From CAZEHO01 sp964511945 (GTDB lineage Bacteria > Actinomycetota > Acidimicrobiia > Spongiisociales > UBA11373): a stretch of DNA of 64,000 nucleotides. Shown here piece after piece: positions 15,464 to 23,634 of the stretch. The notes under the pieces are model-generated. The model was not told the origin of the DNA. It saw only the letters and a list, made by a program, of their open reading frames with translations, and did no database searches. Both the position numbers and the translations under genes were made by a program. The first letter of the stretch is position 1, and each line of letters begins with the position of its first letter. The stretch is from positions 62,001 to 126,000 of the forward strand of contig CAZEHO010000001.1 of NCBI GenBank assembly GCA_964511945.1, in the 5' to 3' direction.

Positions 15464-16850
15464 GCCCTGTCTCGTCATCGATGCTTCGTCGGTGGTGACC
15501 GCCACCGATGCCGTCGCGGAGGCCGCCGGGGCTCGCCGCGGGATGCGGCGCCGCGAAGCCGAGGCGCTCTGTCCCACCGCGGTCACGCTGGAATCGGATC
15601 CGGTTGCCGAGTCGGTGGCGTTCGAGCCGGTCGTGCTGGCCGTCGAGGCGGTGGTGCCCCGGGTCGAGGTTGCCGCTCCCGGGCTGCTGTTCATTCCCGT
15701 GGGCGGGGCGCTCCGCTACTACGGAGGGGAGCGGCGGGTACTGGAGGAGGTCGCCGGTGCCGTCGCCGGGGTTGCTCCCGGAGGCCGTGTCGGGCTGGCC
15801 GATGGGCCCTTCGCCGCCCGGGCCGCAGCGGCCGCCGCCGAGGACGGGCCGCTGCTCGTCGACGACACCGCAGCATTTCTGGCGCACTTCGATGTCTCGG
15901 TGCTGGGGGTTGCCGAACTCGCCGAGACCTTCCGCTGGCTGGGAATCACCACACTGGGTGACGTCACCGCCCTCCCGCGGGCCGCCGTGGCCTCCAGGTT
16001 CGGTCCGGCCGGGCTGGAGGCACACCGCATCGCCAGTGGGGAGGACCGTCTGGTCCACCCCCGGCCCATTTCCGACGACATCGAGGTCGTCGAACGGTTT
16101 GATCCCCCCATCGCCGATCTGGAGCGGGCCGGGTTTGCCGCCCGAGCTGCTGCCCATCGCCTCAGTGAGGAACTCGGACCCTGGGGAGGGGTTCCCCATC
16201 GAGTGCTGGTCGAGGTGGAGGCGGCGGCCGGGCCGGTTCGCACCCGGGTCTGGCGCAGCGCCGATCCATTCTCGGAGACCGAGGTCGCCGAGCGGGTCCG
16301 CTGGCAGTTGCAGGCTTGGGTGGAGGGCGGTGGGGTTCCCGGCGGGGTGGTGCGGCTTCTCCTGGCGCCTGCAGATCACTCCGATCGGGGCCGTCAGCTC
16401 CGGCTCGATCGGGACGAGGCCTCTGAGGCCGAGGCCCGACGGGCAGTGGCCAGGACGCAGGCACTCCTGGGACCCGATGCCGTCCTGGGTGCCCGGCCCG
16501 GAGGTGGGCGGGATCCGGTGGAGCGGGTGCGATGGCATCGCTGGGGAGAGGAACCGGGTCCGGCCGAGCCGGAGGCACCGTGGCCGGGGAGAACGCCGCC
16601 GCCGACTCCGGCGCTGGTCCCCCCGGAGCCTCGGCCGCTGGAGGTGGAATGGGACGGCGGGTTCCCGGTGCGGGTCCGGCTCGGCACACGCTGGGAACCG
16701 GTGCTGAGCTGGGCCGGGCCCTGGCGGCGCACCGGGCGCTGGTGGGAAGGGGAAGGCCCGGCCGACCGCTATCAGATCGTCACTTCGGCCGGGGCGTTCC
16801 TTTGCGAGGCACGGGAAGGGCGGGTGCTGCTGACCGGGGTGTACGACTGA
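15393..16850 (+). CDS. imuB: ImuB, catalytically divergent Y-family polymerase homologue
   Basis: 485 aa. The start MTERTLCVWFPDWQLRRPDA replaces the acidic DMDAFFA motif of active Y-family polymerases, as expected for ImuB, an inactive scaffold linking DnaE2 to the beta clamp. Y-family palm and little-finger-like regions follow (GMRRREAEALCP; LGITTLGDVTALPRAAVASRFG). A QLRLD sequence near residue 335 stands where actinobacterial ImuB has its clamp-binding motif but is not a strong match. The C-terminal GPWRRTGRWWEG...YDVD-like ending (RVLLTGVYD) is typical. It has no separate promoter and is co-transcribed with imuA. Confidence 0.9.
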   Translation: MTERTLCVWFPDWQLRRPDAPQDRPCLVIDASSVVTATDAVAEAAGARRGMRRREAEALCPTAVTLESDPVAESVAFEPVVLAVEAVVPRVEVAAPGLLFIPVGGALRYYGGERRVLEEVAGAVAGVAPGGRVGLADGPFAARAAAAAAEDGPLLVDDTAAFLAHFDVSVLGVAELAETFRWLGITTLGDVTALPRAAVASRFGPAGLEAHRIASGEDRLVHPRPISDDIEVVERFDPPIADLERAGFAARAAAHRLSEELGPWGGVPHRVLVEVEAAAGPVRTRVWRSADPFSETEVAERVRWQLQAWVEGGGVPGGVVRLLLAPADHSDRGRQLRLDRDEASEAEARRAVARTQALLGPDAVLGARPGGGRDPVERVRWHRWGEEPGPAEPEAPWPGRTPPPTPALVPPEPRPLEVEWDGGFPVRVRLGTRWEPVLSWAGPWRRTGRWWEGEGPADRYQIVTSAGAFLCEAREGRVLLTGVYD

Positions 16851-16996
16851 AAGCGAGCTCGCTTCGCTCCCTCGCGGCAACTGGGAACTGGGACTGGCGT
16901 CTCCGTATAGGCTTCGGCCTGCCGGAGGGCTACCCGACGGAAGGGCTCGAACGGGTCGCCCGTGTACTCGAGAGCTTGCCGGTTGCCGGTTGTCGG
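16851..16996 (+). repeat. Palindromic spacer after imuB with CAACTGG-type inverted arms
   Basis: Directly after the imuB stop is the perfect palindrome AAGCGAGCTCGCTT (16851-16864). Farther on, GGCAACTGGGAACTGGGA (from 16876) is an imperfect inverted match to GCCGGTTGCCGGTTGTCGG (16978-16996), so about 120 bp is flanked by inverted repeats. The arms resemble the stem of the pnp leader hairpin at 10969. No open frame is credible. It may act as a terminator or be a mobile palindromic repeat. Confidence 0.5.
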
Positions 16997-17013
16997 CTGC
17001 CTAGTCTCTCCCT

Positions 17014-17616
17014 ATGGACTCCACCGCCTGGAACGAGCGCTACCTTGAGAATGAATTCGTTTGGAGCCTCGATCCAAACTCGTTCTTCGCCGCCGCCACC
17101 GAGGCGTTGCCCCCGGGTCGTGCTCTCGACATGGCGGCCGGTGAGGGCCGCAACGCGATCTGGCTGGCACAGCGTGGCTGGGACGTCACTGCGGTCGATT
17201 GGTCGGATGTGGCCGTTGCGAAGGGGCGCGAACTGGCGGTGCATCATGGCGTCGATATCAATTGGATCGTCGCCGATCTCACGGAGTGGGCGCCACCAGT
17301 CGAGGCATTCGATCTGGTTGCTCTGATCTACCTCCATGTTCCTGCTGTGCCGCGGGACCTGTTCTGGCGCAACGCCGCAGCGGCGGTGGCGCCGGGAGGC
17401 CGTCTCGTTGTCGTTGGGCACGACCTCACCAATCTGGACGGCGGATACGGCGGTCCGCAGTCTCCCGAGGTGCTGTACACCGCCGCCGACGTTGCATCGG
17501 TGGTCGGAGAGCACCTCGCCATCGAGCAGGCGGCAACCGTGCTGCGGCCGGTGGAGACGGACGACGGGACTGCCGAGGCGATCGACAACCTGACGGTCGC
17601 CGTGCGCAACCCTTAG
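17014..17616 (+). CDS. Class I SAM-dependent methyltransferase (TehB-like)
   Basis: 200 aa with SAM-binding motif I ALDMAAGEGRNAIWLAQRGWDVTAVDWS (about residues 33-60), an acidic motif II region ADLTEW, and FDLVALIYLHVP followed by the APGGRLVVVGHD strand. This matches the TehB/UbiE-like small-molecule methyltransferases; related genes are annotated as tellurite or thiopurine methyltransferases. The acceptor cannot be predicted. Its TAG overlaps the stop codon of the convergent acyltransferase gene. Confidence 0.85.
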   Translation: MDSTAWNERYLENEFVWSLDPNSFFAAATEALPPGRALDMAAGEGRNAIWLAQRGWDVTAVDWSDVAVAKGRELAVHHGVDINWIVADLTEWAPPVEAFDLVALIYLHVPAVPRDLFWRNAAAAVAPGGRLVVVGHDLTNLDGGYGGPQSPEVLYTAADVASVVGEHLAIEQAATVLRPVETDDGTAEAIDNLTVAVRNP

Positions 17617-18347
17617 GTGCGAATTCGCTCGTAGGTCCCGGCGATGATCTGGTGGGTCCGATTCCGCAGCGGAGTGATGTCATCTTGGCTCATCCCGTCC
17701 GTCGGAATCGGATCGTGAATGACCATGCGAGTCGGTCCACCGTGAACCACTCTTGATCCTGGCTCCCAGGCACGATGGGTGTCGGCGATGGTTACCGGGA
17801 CGATCGGCATCCCGTTGTCGATGGCGATCCGGAACGCGCCTTTCTTGAACGCCTGGAGCTCTCCGTCTCGAGACCGTCGCCCCTCCGGGTAGATCATCAG
17901 CGACAGGCCCCGTTCGACCACCTTGGACACCTGTTCGTTTATCGCCCGGTGAGCGCTGGCATGCGCCCTGCGGTCGGTCTCGATCATTCCGACGCCCTTC
18001 ATCGCTGGTCCGAAGATCGGGATCCGGAACAGCTCGGCCTTGGCGAGGAATCGGATCGGCACCGGAACCTTGGCGATGTGCAGCGGGGCGTCGAGATTGG
18101 ACAGGTGATTGGAGACGACGACATACCCACCCTTCGAGGTGAGCTTCTCGGCACCTTCTACCGCCATCCGCGTACCGCTGCAGAACACCACGGCCTTGCC
18201 CCAGCCCCGGATCACCCATTCGAGATGGCGGGCGCGGGGCACGATGTTGGCGGTTACGGCGGAGTACGAGGCTGCGAAGAAGGTCACGATCACGGCGAGG
18301 ATCCCACCGAGGACCGTCTTGACCGCATCAAGAGCCGTTCGAATCAT
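17613..18347 (-). CDS. 1-acyl-sn-glycerol-3-phosphate acyltransferase, PlsC family
   Basis: 244 aa. One N-terminal membrane segment (LGGILAVIVTFFAASYSAV) precedes the acyltransferase domain. The catalytic H-X4-D motif is NHLSNLD (His81, Asp86). The phosphate-binding motif is IYPEGRRSRDG, and MPIVPVTI is motif IV. The family adds the second acyl chain to lysophosphatidate at the cytoplasmic face of the membrane to make phosphatidate; some members acylate other lysolipids. It is a single gene, divergent from the enoyl-CoA hydratase gene. Confidence 0.9.
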   Translation of the reverse strand: MIRTALDAVKTVLGGILAVIVTFFAASYSAVTANIVPRARHLEWVIRGWGKAVVFCSGTRMAVEGAEKLTSKGGYVVVSNHLSNLDAPLHIAKVPVPIRFLAKAELFRIPIFGPAMKGVGMIETDRRAHASAHRAINEQVSKVVERGLSLMIYPEGRRSRDGELQAFKKGAFRIAIDNGMPIVPVTIADTHRAWEPGSRVVHGGPTRMVIHDPIPTDGMSQDDITPLRNRTHQIIAGTYERIRT

Positions 18348-18385
18348 GCTCAGTAGGCTACCCGCACCACTTCCCGCGGAGGACC

Positions 18386-19165
18386 ATGTCTGAGGTGCTG
18401 TACGAGGCCGGCGAGCACGTCGTCACCGTGACCCTGAACCGGCCGAAACGGCGGAATGCGCTGACCGTGGAGATGCTCGACGAGTTGTCGGCGGCGCTGC
18501 GGCGGGCCGAGGCGGATCCGGAGATCCGCTGCATCGTGCTCACCGGGGCCGACGATGCATTCAGCGCCGGTCTCGACCTGATCGAAGCCGCCGGTCAGAT
18601 GCACCTGCTCGAATCGCTTGCTTTCCGCTTCGACGCATCCACCGCACCGGTCGTGGTGATGCAGGACATCGATACGCCCGTCGTCGCCGCGGTGAACGGT
18701 GCTGCTGCCGGTTATGCGGTCGGCATCGCACTGAACGCCGATATTCGCATCATGGCTGCGGGGGCACGCTTCGTCAGCGCCACCAAGCGCAGCCTGGTAC
18801 CCGAGAGCGGTGACACCTATTTGCTGCCGCGATTGATCGGGTGGGAACAGGCGGCCCGGTTCTATTTCCTCGGCGAGGACGTCGGTGCCGAGCAAGCGCT
18901 GGCGATGGGCATGGTGTCCGAAGTCGCCACCGATGCGGTGGCCGCTAAGGACCGTGCGGCCGAACTGGCGCGCCGGATCGCGGCCATGCCGCCGCTGGCC
19001 GTGCAGGCCGCCAAGCGCATGATGCGCTCGGGGCGCAGCGACGGCTACACCGAGCATGTCGAACGGGTGCTGCTGCAGCTGCTGCCGATGTTCAAGACGG
19101 CCGACTTCGCCGAGGCGGTGGCCGCCTTCATGGAGAAGCGCGACGGGGTGTACCGGGGTCAATGA
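18386..19165 (+). CDS. Enoyl-CoA hydratase/isomerase family protein
   Basis: 259 aa crotonase-fold protein. Visible features are VTLNRPKRRNALT at the N-terminus, the oxyanion-hole segment AFSAGLDL, VVAAVNGAAAGYAVGIALNADIRI, and LVPESGDTYLLPRLIG with the glutamate position used by hydratases. The C-terminal helices include QAAKRMMRSG. Fatty-acid or aromatic beta-oxidation is likely, but crotonases are diverse. ATG 18386 follows CGGAGG. It overlaps the next gene (ATGA), an odd partner for a metabolic enzyme. Confidence 0.88.
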   Translation: MSEVLYEAGEHVVTVTLNRPKRRNALTVEMLDELSAALRRAEADPEIRCIVLTGADDAFSAGLDLIEAAGQMHLLESLAFRFDASTAPVVVMQDIDTPVVAAVNGAAAGYAVGIALNADIRIMAAGARFVSATKRSLVPESGDTYLLPRLIGWEQAARFYFLGEDVGAEQALAMGMVSEVATDAVAAKDRAAELARRIAAMPPLAVQAAKRMMRSGRSDGYTEHVERVLLQLLPMFKTADFAEAVAAFMEKRDGVYRGQ

Positions 19166-20346
19166 CTCGCCGGCTTCGGATCGATCAGGTGCGGCGGGTG
19201 GCAATCGCAGCTCAGGGCCTGGCCGCGGCTCGCCCGGCACGACCGGACGTTGGGCGGATGCGGGCCGTCCTGGACCGCCTCGGAGTCCTGCAGATCGATT
19301 CCGTTAACGTCCTGGCGCGGGCCCACCTGCTGACGCTGTTCGCTCGACTCGGCCCGTTTGACCCTGAGACTTTTGACCGCCTGGTCGTCGACCGCCGTGA
19401 GGCTTTCGAGTACTGGGGCCACATGGCCTCGTTCAACCCGGTCGAGATGTGGCCGCTCTTTCGCCACCGGATGGCCGGGATGCGGGGCTGGTCGGCGGTT
19501 GAGCGGCTGCAGCGAGAGCAGCCCGGGTATGTCGATGCCGTACTCGCCGACGTTGCTGCCAACGGGCCGCTCACCGCCGCCGAACTGGAGGACCCGGGTG
19601 AGACCAAGCAGGGCTCGTGGTGGGATTGGCGGACCGGGAAGCTGGCGCTGGAGCATCTCTTCGCCCGGGGAGAGATCACCGTCGCCCGTCGGGGTATCGG
19701 GTTCGTCCGCCACTACGACGTTCCCGAGCGGGTGATTCCTGCAGCGGCCCTTGCCATGCCGGCACCGGAGGCACCCGATGCGCACCGGGCGCTGATCCGG
19801 CGGGCGATCCGGTCGATGGGGGTGGCGACAGCGCTCGATCTCGTCGACTATTACCGGCTTCCGATCACGGAGGGTCGGGCGGCGATCGCGGCCGCAGCCG
19901 CCGCCGGCGAGCTGGTGCGCGTCGAAGTCGATGGATGGGACGACGACACCTATGCCGACCCCGATCTCGTTGTGCCGCGCTCCGTTCGCTCCCGGGCATT
20001 GCTGTGTCCGTTCGACTCATTGATCTGGTACCGGGAACGGGTTGAGCGGGTCTTCGACGTCCACTATCGCATTGAGATCTACACACCGAAGCCGAAGCGG
20101 CGGTACGGCTACTACGTCCTGCCGTTCCTGCTGGGCGATCAGATCGTTGCCCGGGTCGACCTCAAGGCCGATCGCAAGGTCGGAGCTCTGCTGGTACCCG
20201 GTGCCTTTGGCGAATCCGGGACCGACCCGGGAGTTGCTCGGGAGCTCGCCTCAGAGCTCCACGAGATGGCCGGCTGGCTGGGTCTGGGCGAGATCACCGT
20301 CGGAGACCGGGGGGATCTCGCCGACGGCCTGCGTCGGGTCGTGTGA
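19162..20346 (+). CDS. YcaQ/AlkX-type winged-helix DNA glycosylase
   Basis: 394 aa of the HTH_42/AlkZ superfamily. The N-terminal GRMRAVLDRLGVLQIDSVNVLARAHLLTLFARLG contains QID, the Q-hydrophobic-D catalytic motif of the YcaQ (AlkX) subgroup, which removes nitrogen-mustard-type and other N7-alkyl adducts and can unhook interstrand crosslinks. FEYWGHMASFNPVEMWP is also typical. Tandem winged-helix segments follow, ending in YGYYVLPFLLGDQIVARVDLKADR. Coupling to the upstream crotonase gene is by ATGA overlap. No LexA box is seen nearby. Confidence 0.88.
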   Translation: MTRRLRIDQVRRVAIAAQGLAAARPARPDVGRMRAVLDRLGVLQIDSVNVLARAHLLTLFARLGPFDPETFDRLVVDRREAFEYWGHMASFNPVEMWPLFRHRMAGMRGWSAVERLQREQPGYVDAVLADVAANGPLTAAELEDPGETKQGSWWDWRTGKLALEHLFARGEITVARRGIGFVRHYDVPERVIPAAALAMPAPEAPDAHRALIRRAIRSMGVATALDLVDYYRLPITEGRAAIAAAAAAGELVRVEVDGWDDDTYADPDLVVPRSVRSRALLCPFDSLIWYRERVERVFDVHYRIEIYTPKPKRRYGYYVLPFLLGDQIVARVDLKADRKVGALLVPGAFGESGTDPGVARELASELHEMAGWLGLGEITVGDRGDLADGLRRVV

Positions 20347-20368
20347 CTCCACCGGATAACGTCGCCAC

Positions 20369-20764
20369 ATGGCCAAGGTGCTCATCGTCGACGATTCGGA
20401 AACGCTGCTGGCAACCGCCCGGGAGGTGCTGGAGGACGCCGGCTACACCGTGTTCACGGCTCGCAATTGGCGTGAGTGCCGAACCGCCCTTGCGGTGCGT
20501 CCCGACCTGGTGCTCGTCGACGTCGTGCTCCCTGGGTACGAGTCCGGCGACCATCTTGCGGTGGAGCTCCGCAAGCACCCGATGACGGCCGGGTCCCGGA
20601 TCGTGTTCTTCTCGGGCCAATCCGAGCTGGCGCTGCAGCGGATGGTGCACGAGGCCGGGGCCGACGGCTACATCTGGAAGGGTGCCGAGGTCGATGAGTT
20701 CCTCACCAAGGTCGCCCGGCACCTGCCTCCACCCGGACCAGGTGGCGAAGAGACGGATCGGTAG
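20369..20764 (+). CDS. Single-domain response regulator (CheY-like)
   Basis: 131 aa that contain only a receiver domain. Acidic pocket Asp8/Asp9 (LIVDDS), phosphoacceptor Asp51 (LVLVDVVLPG), conserved Ser82 (FFSGQS) and Lys104 (YIWKG) are all present, so phosphorylation should be possible. There is no output domain and no kinase gene nearby. It may be a phosphate sink, a scaffold or a diffusible regulator. It begins 22 bases after the glycosylase gene and 11 bases separate it from the next membrane protein gene, so it may be cotranscribed. Confidence 0.9.
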   Translation: MAKVLIVDDSETLLATAREVLEDAGYTVFTARNWRECRTALAVRPDLVLVDVVLPGYESGDHLAVELRKHPMTAGSRIVFFSGQSELALQRMVHEAGADGYIWKGAEVDEFLTKVARHLPPPGPGGEETDR

Positions 20765-20775
20765 GATCCTCACTC

Positions 20776-22503
20776 ATGGCAAGCGGCCAGGAGACCATTC
20801 GTTGGCGGCCGGCCGGTTGGCAGATCGCACTCGCGGGCTGTCTGGTCGTCGTTGCGGTGCAAACCATCGTCCTCCGGGTCCTTCACGTCCCGCTCGGTCT
20901 GCAACTGGCCGTCTGGCTCAGCCTCGTGATCGCCACCGCGGCGGGGTGGATGGTGACCCGGCCGCTGGCCGCGCACGTCGGTGAGTTCGAGGCCCGGGCG
21001 GCGATGGCACTCCTTGCCGGCGTGATTCTCTCCGCGATGACGTTCTACCTCTTCCGGCACCGGCGCGTCGCCGACGCACTCGGGCTCGGCGATCTCCGTG
21101 CGATCGGGCTGGCGTCGATGGCGTTGGTTGTGCTGATCGGGGTCGTCGCGGCAGTGGTGTTCCGGTCACACGAACGTCGGCCGGTCATGGGGTCGCCGAT
21201 TCCGATCGTCGTCGCGCTGGTCCTGGCGCTGGCGATGAGTGCGGGCACCATCTATGGAGGAGTGAACAGCACCGAGCTCAAGTCGCGAGGCGCCACCGAG
21301 ATTCTTGCCAAGCTGTCGCCCGAGCATCCGCTGAGCTCCTCGACGACGCAGGAATGGGGCTTCGCCAGCGACTACTACTCCCACTTCGTGATCTTCACTC
21401 GGCAGGTCGCACGATCCGGGTTGCCCGTTCCGAGCAAGGACCTCACCCACCGCCACGTCCAGCACTGGGCGCTGTCCTTGACGACGGCCTTCGACGGGTA
21501 CGAGTTCTCCGACCCGGTGCAGGCGATGAAGGTGGCGTCGGTGCCGCTGTGGACGGCCCTGCTGCTGCTGGCGTGGACTGCTGCCCTGACGGTGTTCCGA
21601 CTGACACCACAACTCGCTTCGATCGTCATTCTCTCGATCATGTTCTTCGCCCCGGTGCGATTCCCACCATGGGATTTCTCGGCAAGCAGCTACCGGGGGT
21701 TCATCGGAACCTCAGGATCCATCTACCACAACGTCCCGCAGTTGCTGGTCGTGGCGATCGGGATGGCCGCCGTGCTTCTCATCGGACGGATGTCGCGTGA
21801 TGGCACCCTGCTGGCCGTTCCGTATGCAGCAGCGTGTGGCGTCATCGCGATGTCGTTCTGGTTCAAGCCGTCGCTGTTCATCATCTTCGGGCCGGCACTC
21901 GGATTGGTGTCGCTGGTATGGCTGCGGCGCTTGCCGAAGACGGTGCTCGCCGGATGGGCGCTGCTGGCGCTGCCGATCATCTGGCGATTCGCGTATACGG
22001 CGGTGACCGGGATTCCGTACGAGGAACTGACCGTGGCGATCGAACCTCTGGCCGGGTACGAAACGTTCGCCGCAAAGAAGCTTCCAGGGTTCTTGGCATC
22101 GAACACGGTCGTTCTGGCCATCAGCGTGGTGGTGCTCTCATTCCTCGCCTGGCTCATCCCGCTGGGTGTGTGGCTGCGGCGCTCCTGGCCTGCGGTGCGA
22201 GGCGGACTGCGACGGTGGCTCGAGGGGATCAGAACGGCTGCCCCTCAGGCCGTGGTGGCGATTGCGCTGCTGCTGGGATTGCTGGCGGCGTTTCTGTTCG
22301 TTGAGACCGGCAGAAAGCGGGATCACGGCAACATGGCGTGGCCCGTGATGTCTGCATCTCTCCTGTCGTTGCCGATCCTCGTCCGCCTCACGTCCGACAT
22401 CGGCTCCCAGCGGCTTCGTTGCATCAACTGGGGAATCATCGGCCTGCACCTGTTGGCCGGTGCAGTTCATATGTACCGGCTGGTCGTCTGGCAGACGATT
22501 TAG
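20776..22503 (+). CDS. Polytopic membrane protein of unknown function
   Basis: 575 aa with roughly 12 hydrophobic segments spread over the whole length. Between segments 4 and 5 lies a soluble loop with DYYSHFVIFTRQVARSGLPVPSKDLTHRHVQHW. Its topology is like that of GT-C glycosyltransferases or other polytopic envelope enzymes, but the conserved acidic loop motif of GT-C enzymes is not certain, so I assign no function. ATG 20776. Its stop codon abuts copy B of the palindromic repeat. Confidence 0.7.
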   Translation: MASGQETIRWRPAGWQIALAGCLVVVAVQTIVLRVLHVPLGLQLAVWLSLVIATAAGWMVTRPLAAHVGEFEARAAMALLAGVILSAMTFYLFRHRRVADALGLGDLRAIGLASMALVVLIGVVAAVVFRSHERRPVMGSPIPIVVALVLALAMSAGTIYGGVNSTELKSRGATEILAKLSPEHPLSSSTTQEWGFASDYYSHFVIFTRQVARSGLPVPSKDLTHRHVQHWALSLTTAFDGYEFSDPVQAMKVASVPLWTALLLLAWTAALTVFRLTPQLASIVILSIMFFAPVRFPPWDFSASSYRGFIGTSGSIYHNVPQLLVVAIGMAAVLLIGRMSRDGTLLAVPYAAACGVIAMSFWFKPSLFIIFGPALGLVSLVWLRRLPKTVLAGWALLALPIIWRFAYTAVTGIPYEELTVAIEPLAGYETFAAKKLPGFLASNTVVLAISVVVLSFLAWLIPLGVWLRRSWPAVRGGLRRWLEGIRTAAPQAVVAIALLLGLLAAFLFVETGRKRDHGNMAWPVMSASLLSLPILVRLTSDIGSQRLRCINWGIIGLHLLAGAVHMYRLVVWQTI

Positions 22504-22664
22504 TGCTCCGTCACACAACCTTTGGCGGGTTCACGCCGGCCGGGGACGCCCCCGGCTGTGCCCTCCGCCTCGATGCATCTGCGGATGCGCCTTCGTTGTG
22601 TGTCCTTGCCGGATGACGCCCCTGACTCGGCCTGACCCTCGCCGAGGTTATGAGACAGAGCACT
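22502..22664. repeat. Dispersed palindromic repeat, copy B
   Basis: Terminal inverted repeats AGTGCTCCGTCACACAACCT and AGGTTATGAGACAGAGCACT match at 17 of 20 positions. The left one overlaps the upstream stop codon. The interior carries GATGCGCCTTCGTTGTGTGTCCTTGCCGGATGACGCC, the family core (also in copy D). It sits between convergent genes, ten bases from the mscS stop. Confidence 0.8.
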
Positions 22665-22673
22665 AGGACGGGA

Positions 22674-23534
22674 CTAATCCGCTGCCGCTCCCGTCGTGAC
22701 CGAGATCCCGTCGGGCGCCCACAGGACCCGCTGCGGGAAGGGGATCTCGATTCCGCGGTCGTCGAACTCGTGCTTGAGCCCGCGCGCCACGGCGTCACGC
22801 ACTTCCCACTCATCCGCGATCGTCGGCGGGTGCCAGTAACGGACTGCGAAGTCGATCGAGGACGACCCGAAGGTGTGTACGAACGCCTCCGGTGATGGAT
22901 CGGCAAGCACCCCGGGAACGCCGGCGACCGATGCCAGGATCACCTCTTGTGTCCGGTCGAGATCGGTGTGATACGCAACACCGACGTCGAGTGTGGTGCG
23001 GCGGGTGCCTTCCCGCGTCAGGTTGACGATCGGGTTGTTGATGACCGAAGCGTTGGGCACATACACCAGCTTGCCGTCGACCTGCCGGATGATCACCGCC
23101 CGAAGATTGACATCGGCGACCGTTCCCTCGGTGTCCGTGAGCGACACTTGCTCTCCGATCCGGATCGGTCGCCTGATGAGGAGGAGCACCCCGGCGATGA
23201 AGTTCTCCAGGATGTTCTGGAATGCAAAGGCAAGAGCGATACCGATCACTCCGAGTGCGCCGAGGATCGGGAGCAGATCAACGTGGAGTTGCTGAAGGGC
23301 GTAGATGAATCCGCCCGTCAGGGTCACGTATGAGATGAACCGGGCCACGATCTGCGAGGCATGGTGATCTGCCTCCGTCCGCTCGACCCACGACTGCACG
23401 ATTCGGCGGACGGCAAGTGCGGCGATGATCGCCACCCCGAAGGTGATGCCGGCTCGGATCCAGTCCCAGCCGGTCACCCGCCCGAGATCGAAGAGAGTGC
23501 TCAGTTCGGTATCGGACTGTGCCAGCAGCAGCAC
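22674..23534 (-). CDS. Small-conductance mechanosensitive channel, MscS family
   Basis: 286 aa. Three membrane segments precede the pore region LGALGVIGIALAFAFQNILENFIAGVLLL, which matches the Ala/Gly-rich MscS TM3 and its amphipathic extension. The cytoplasmic beta domain (RIGEQVSLTDTEGTVADVNLRAVIIRQVDGKLVYVPNASVINNPIVNL) and the alpha/beta vestibule follow. The channel opens under membrane tension to release solutes during hypo-osmotic shock. It is a single gene, divergent from the cyclo-ligase/mutase gene. Confidence 0.93.
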   Translation of the reverse strand: MLLLAQSDTELSTLFDLGRVTGWDWIRAGITFGVAIIAALAVRRIVQSWVERTEADHHASQIVARFISYVTLTGGFIYALQQLHVDLLPILGALGVIGIALAFAFQNILENFIAGVLLLIRRPIRIGEQVSLTDTEGTVADVNLRAVIIRQVDGKLVYVPNASVINNPIVNLTREGTRRTTLDVGVAYHTDLDRTQEVILASVAGVPGVLADPSPEAFVHTFGSSSIDFAVRYWHPPTIADEWEVRDAVARGLKHEFDDRGIEIPFPQRVLWAPDGISVTTGAAAD

Positions 23535-23634
23535 GGTCGGCTCCCTCCATCAGGCGGACGGGGCACTTCGCCACACCGCCTCGGGCCCCTGCCGTCAGAC
23601 TCGGTACTCTCGGCTGGTGGACGGAGGAGAGGTG

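Noticed and set aside
15042..16880. Long minus-strand frame opposite imuA/imuB
   Set aside because: Pro/Gly/Arg-rich antisense shadow without recognisable domains; imuB is well supported.
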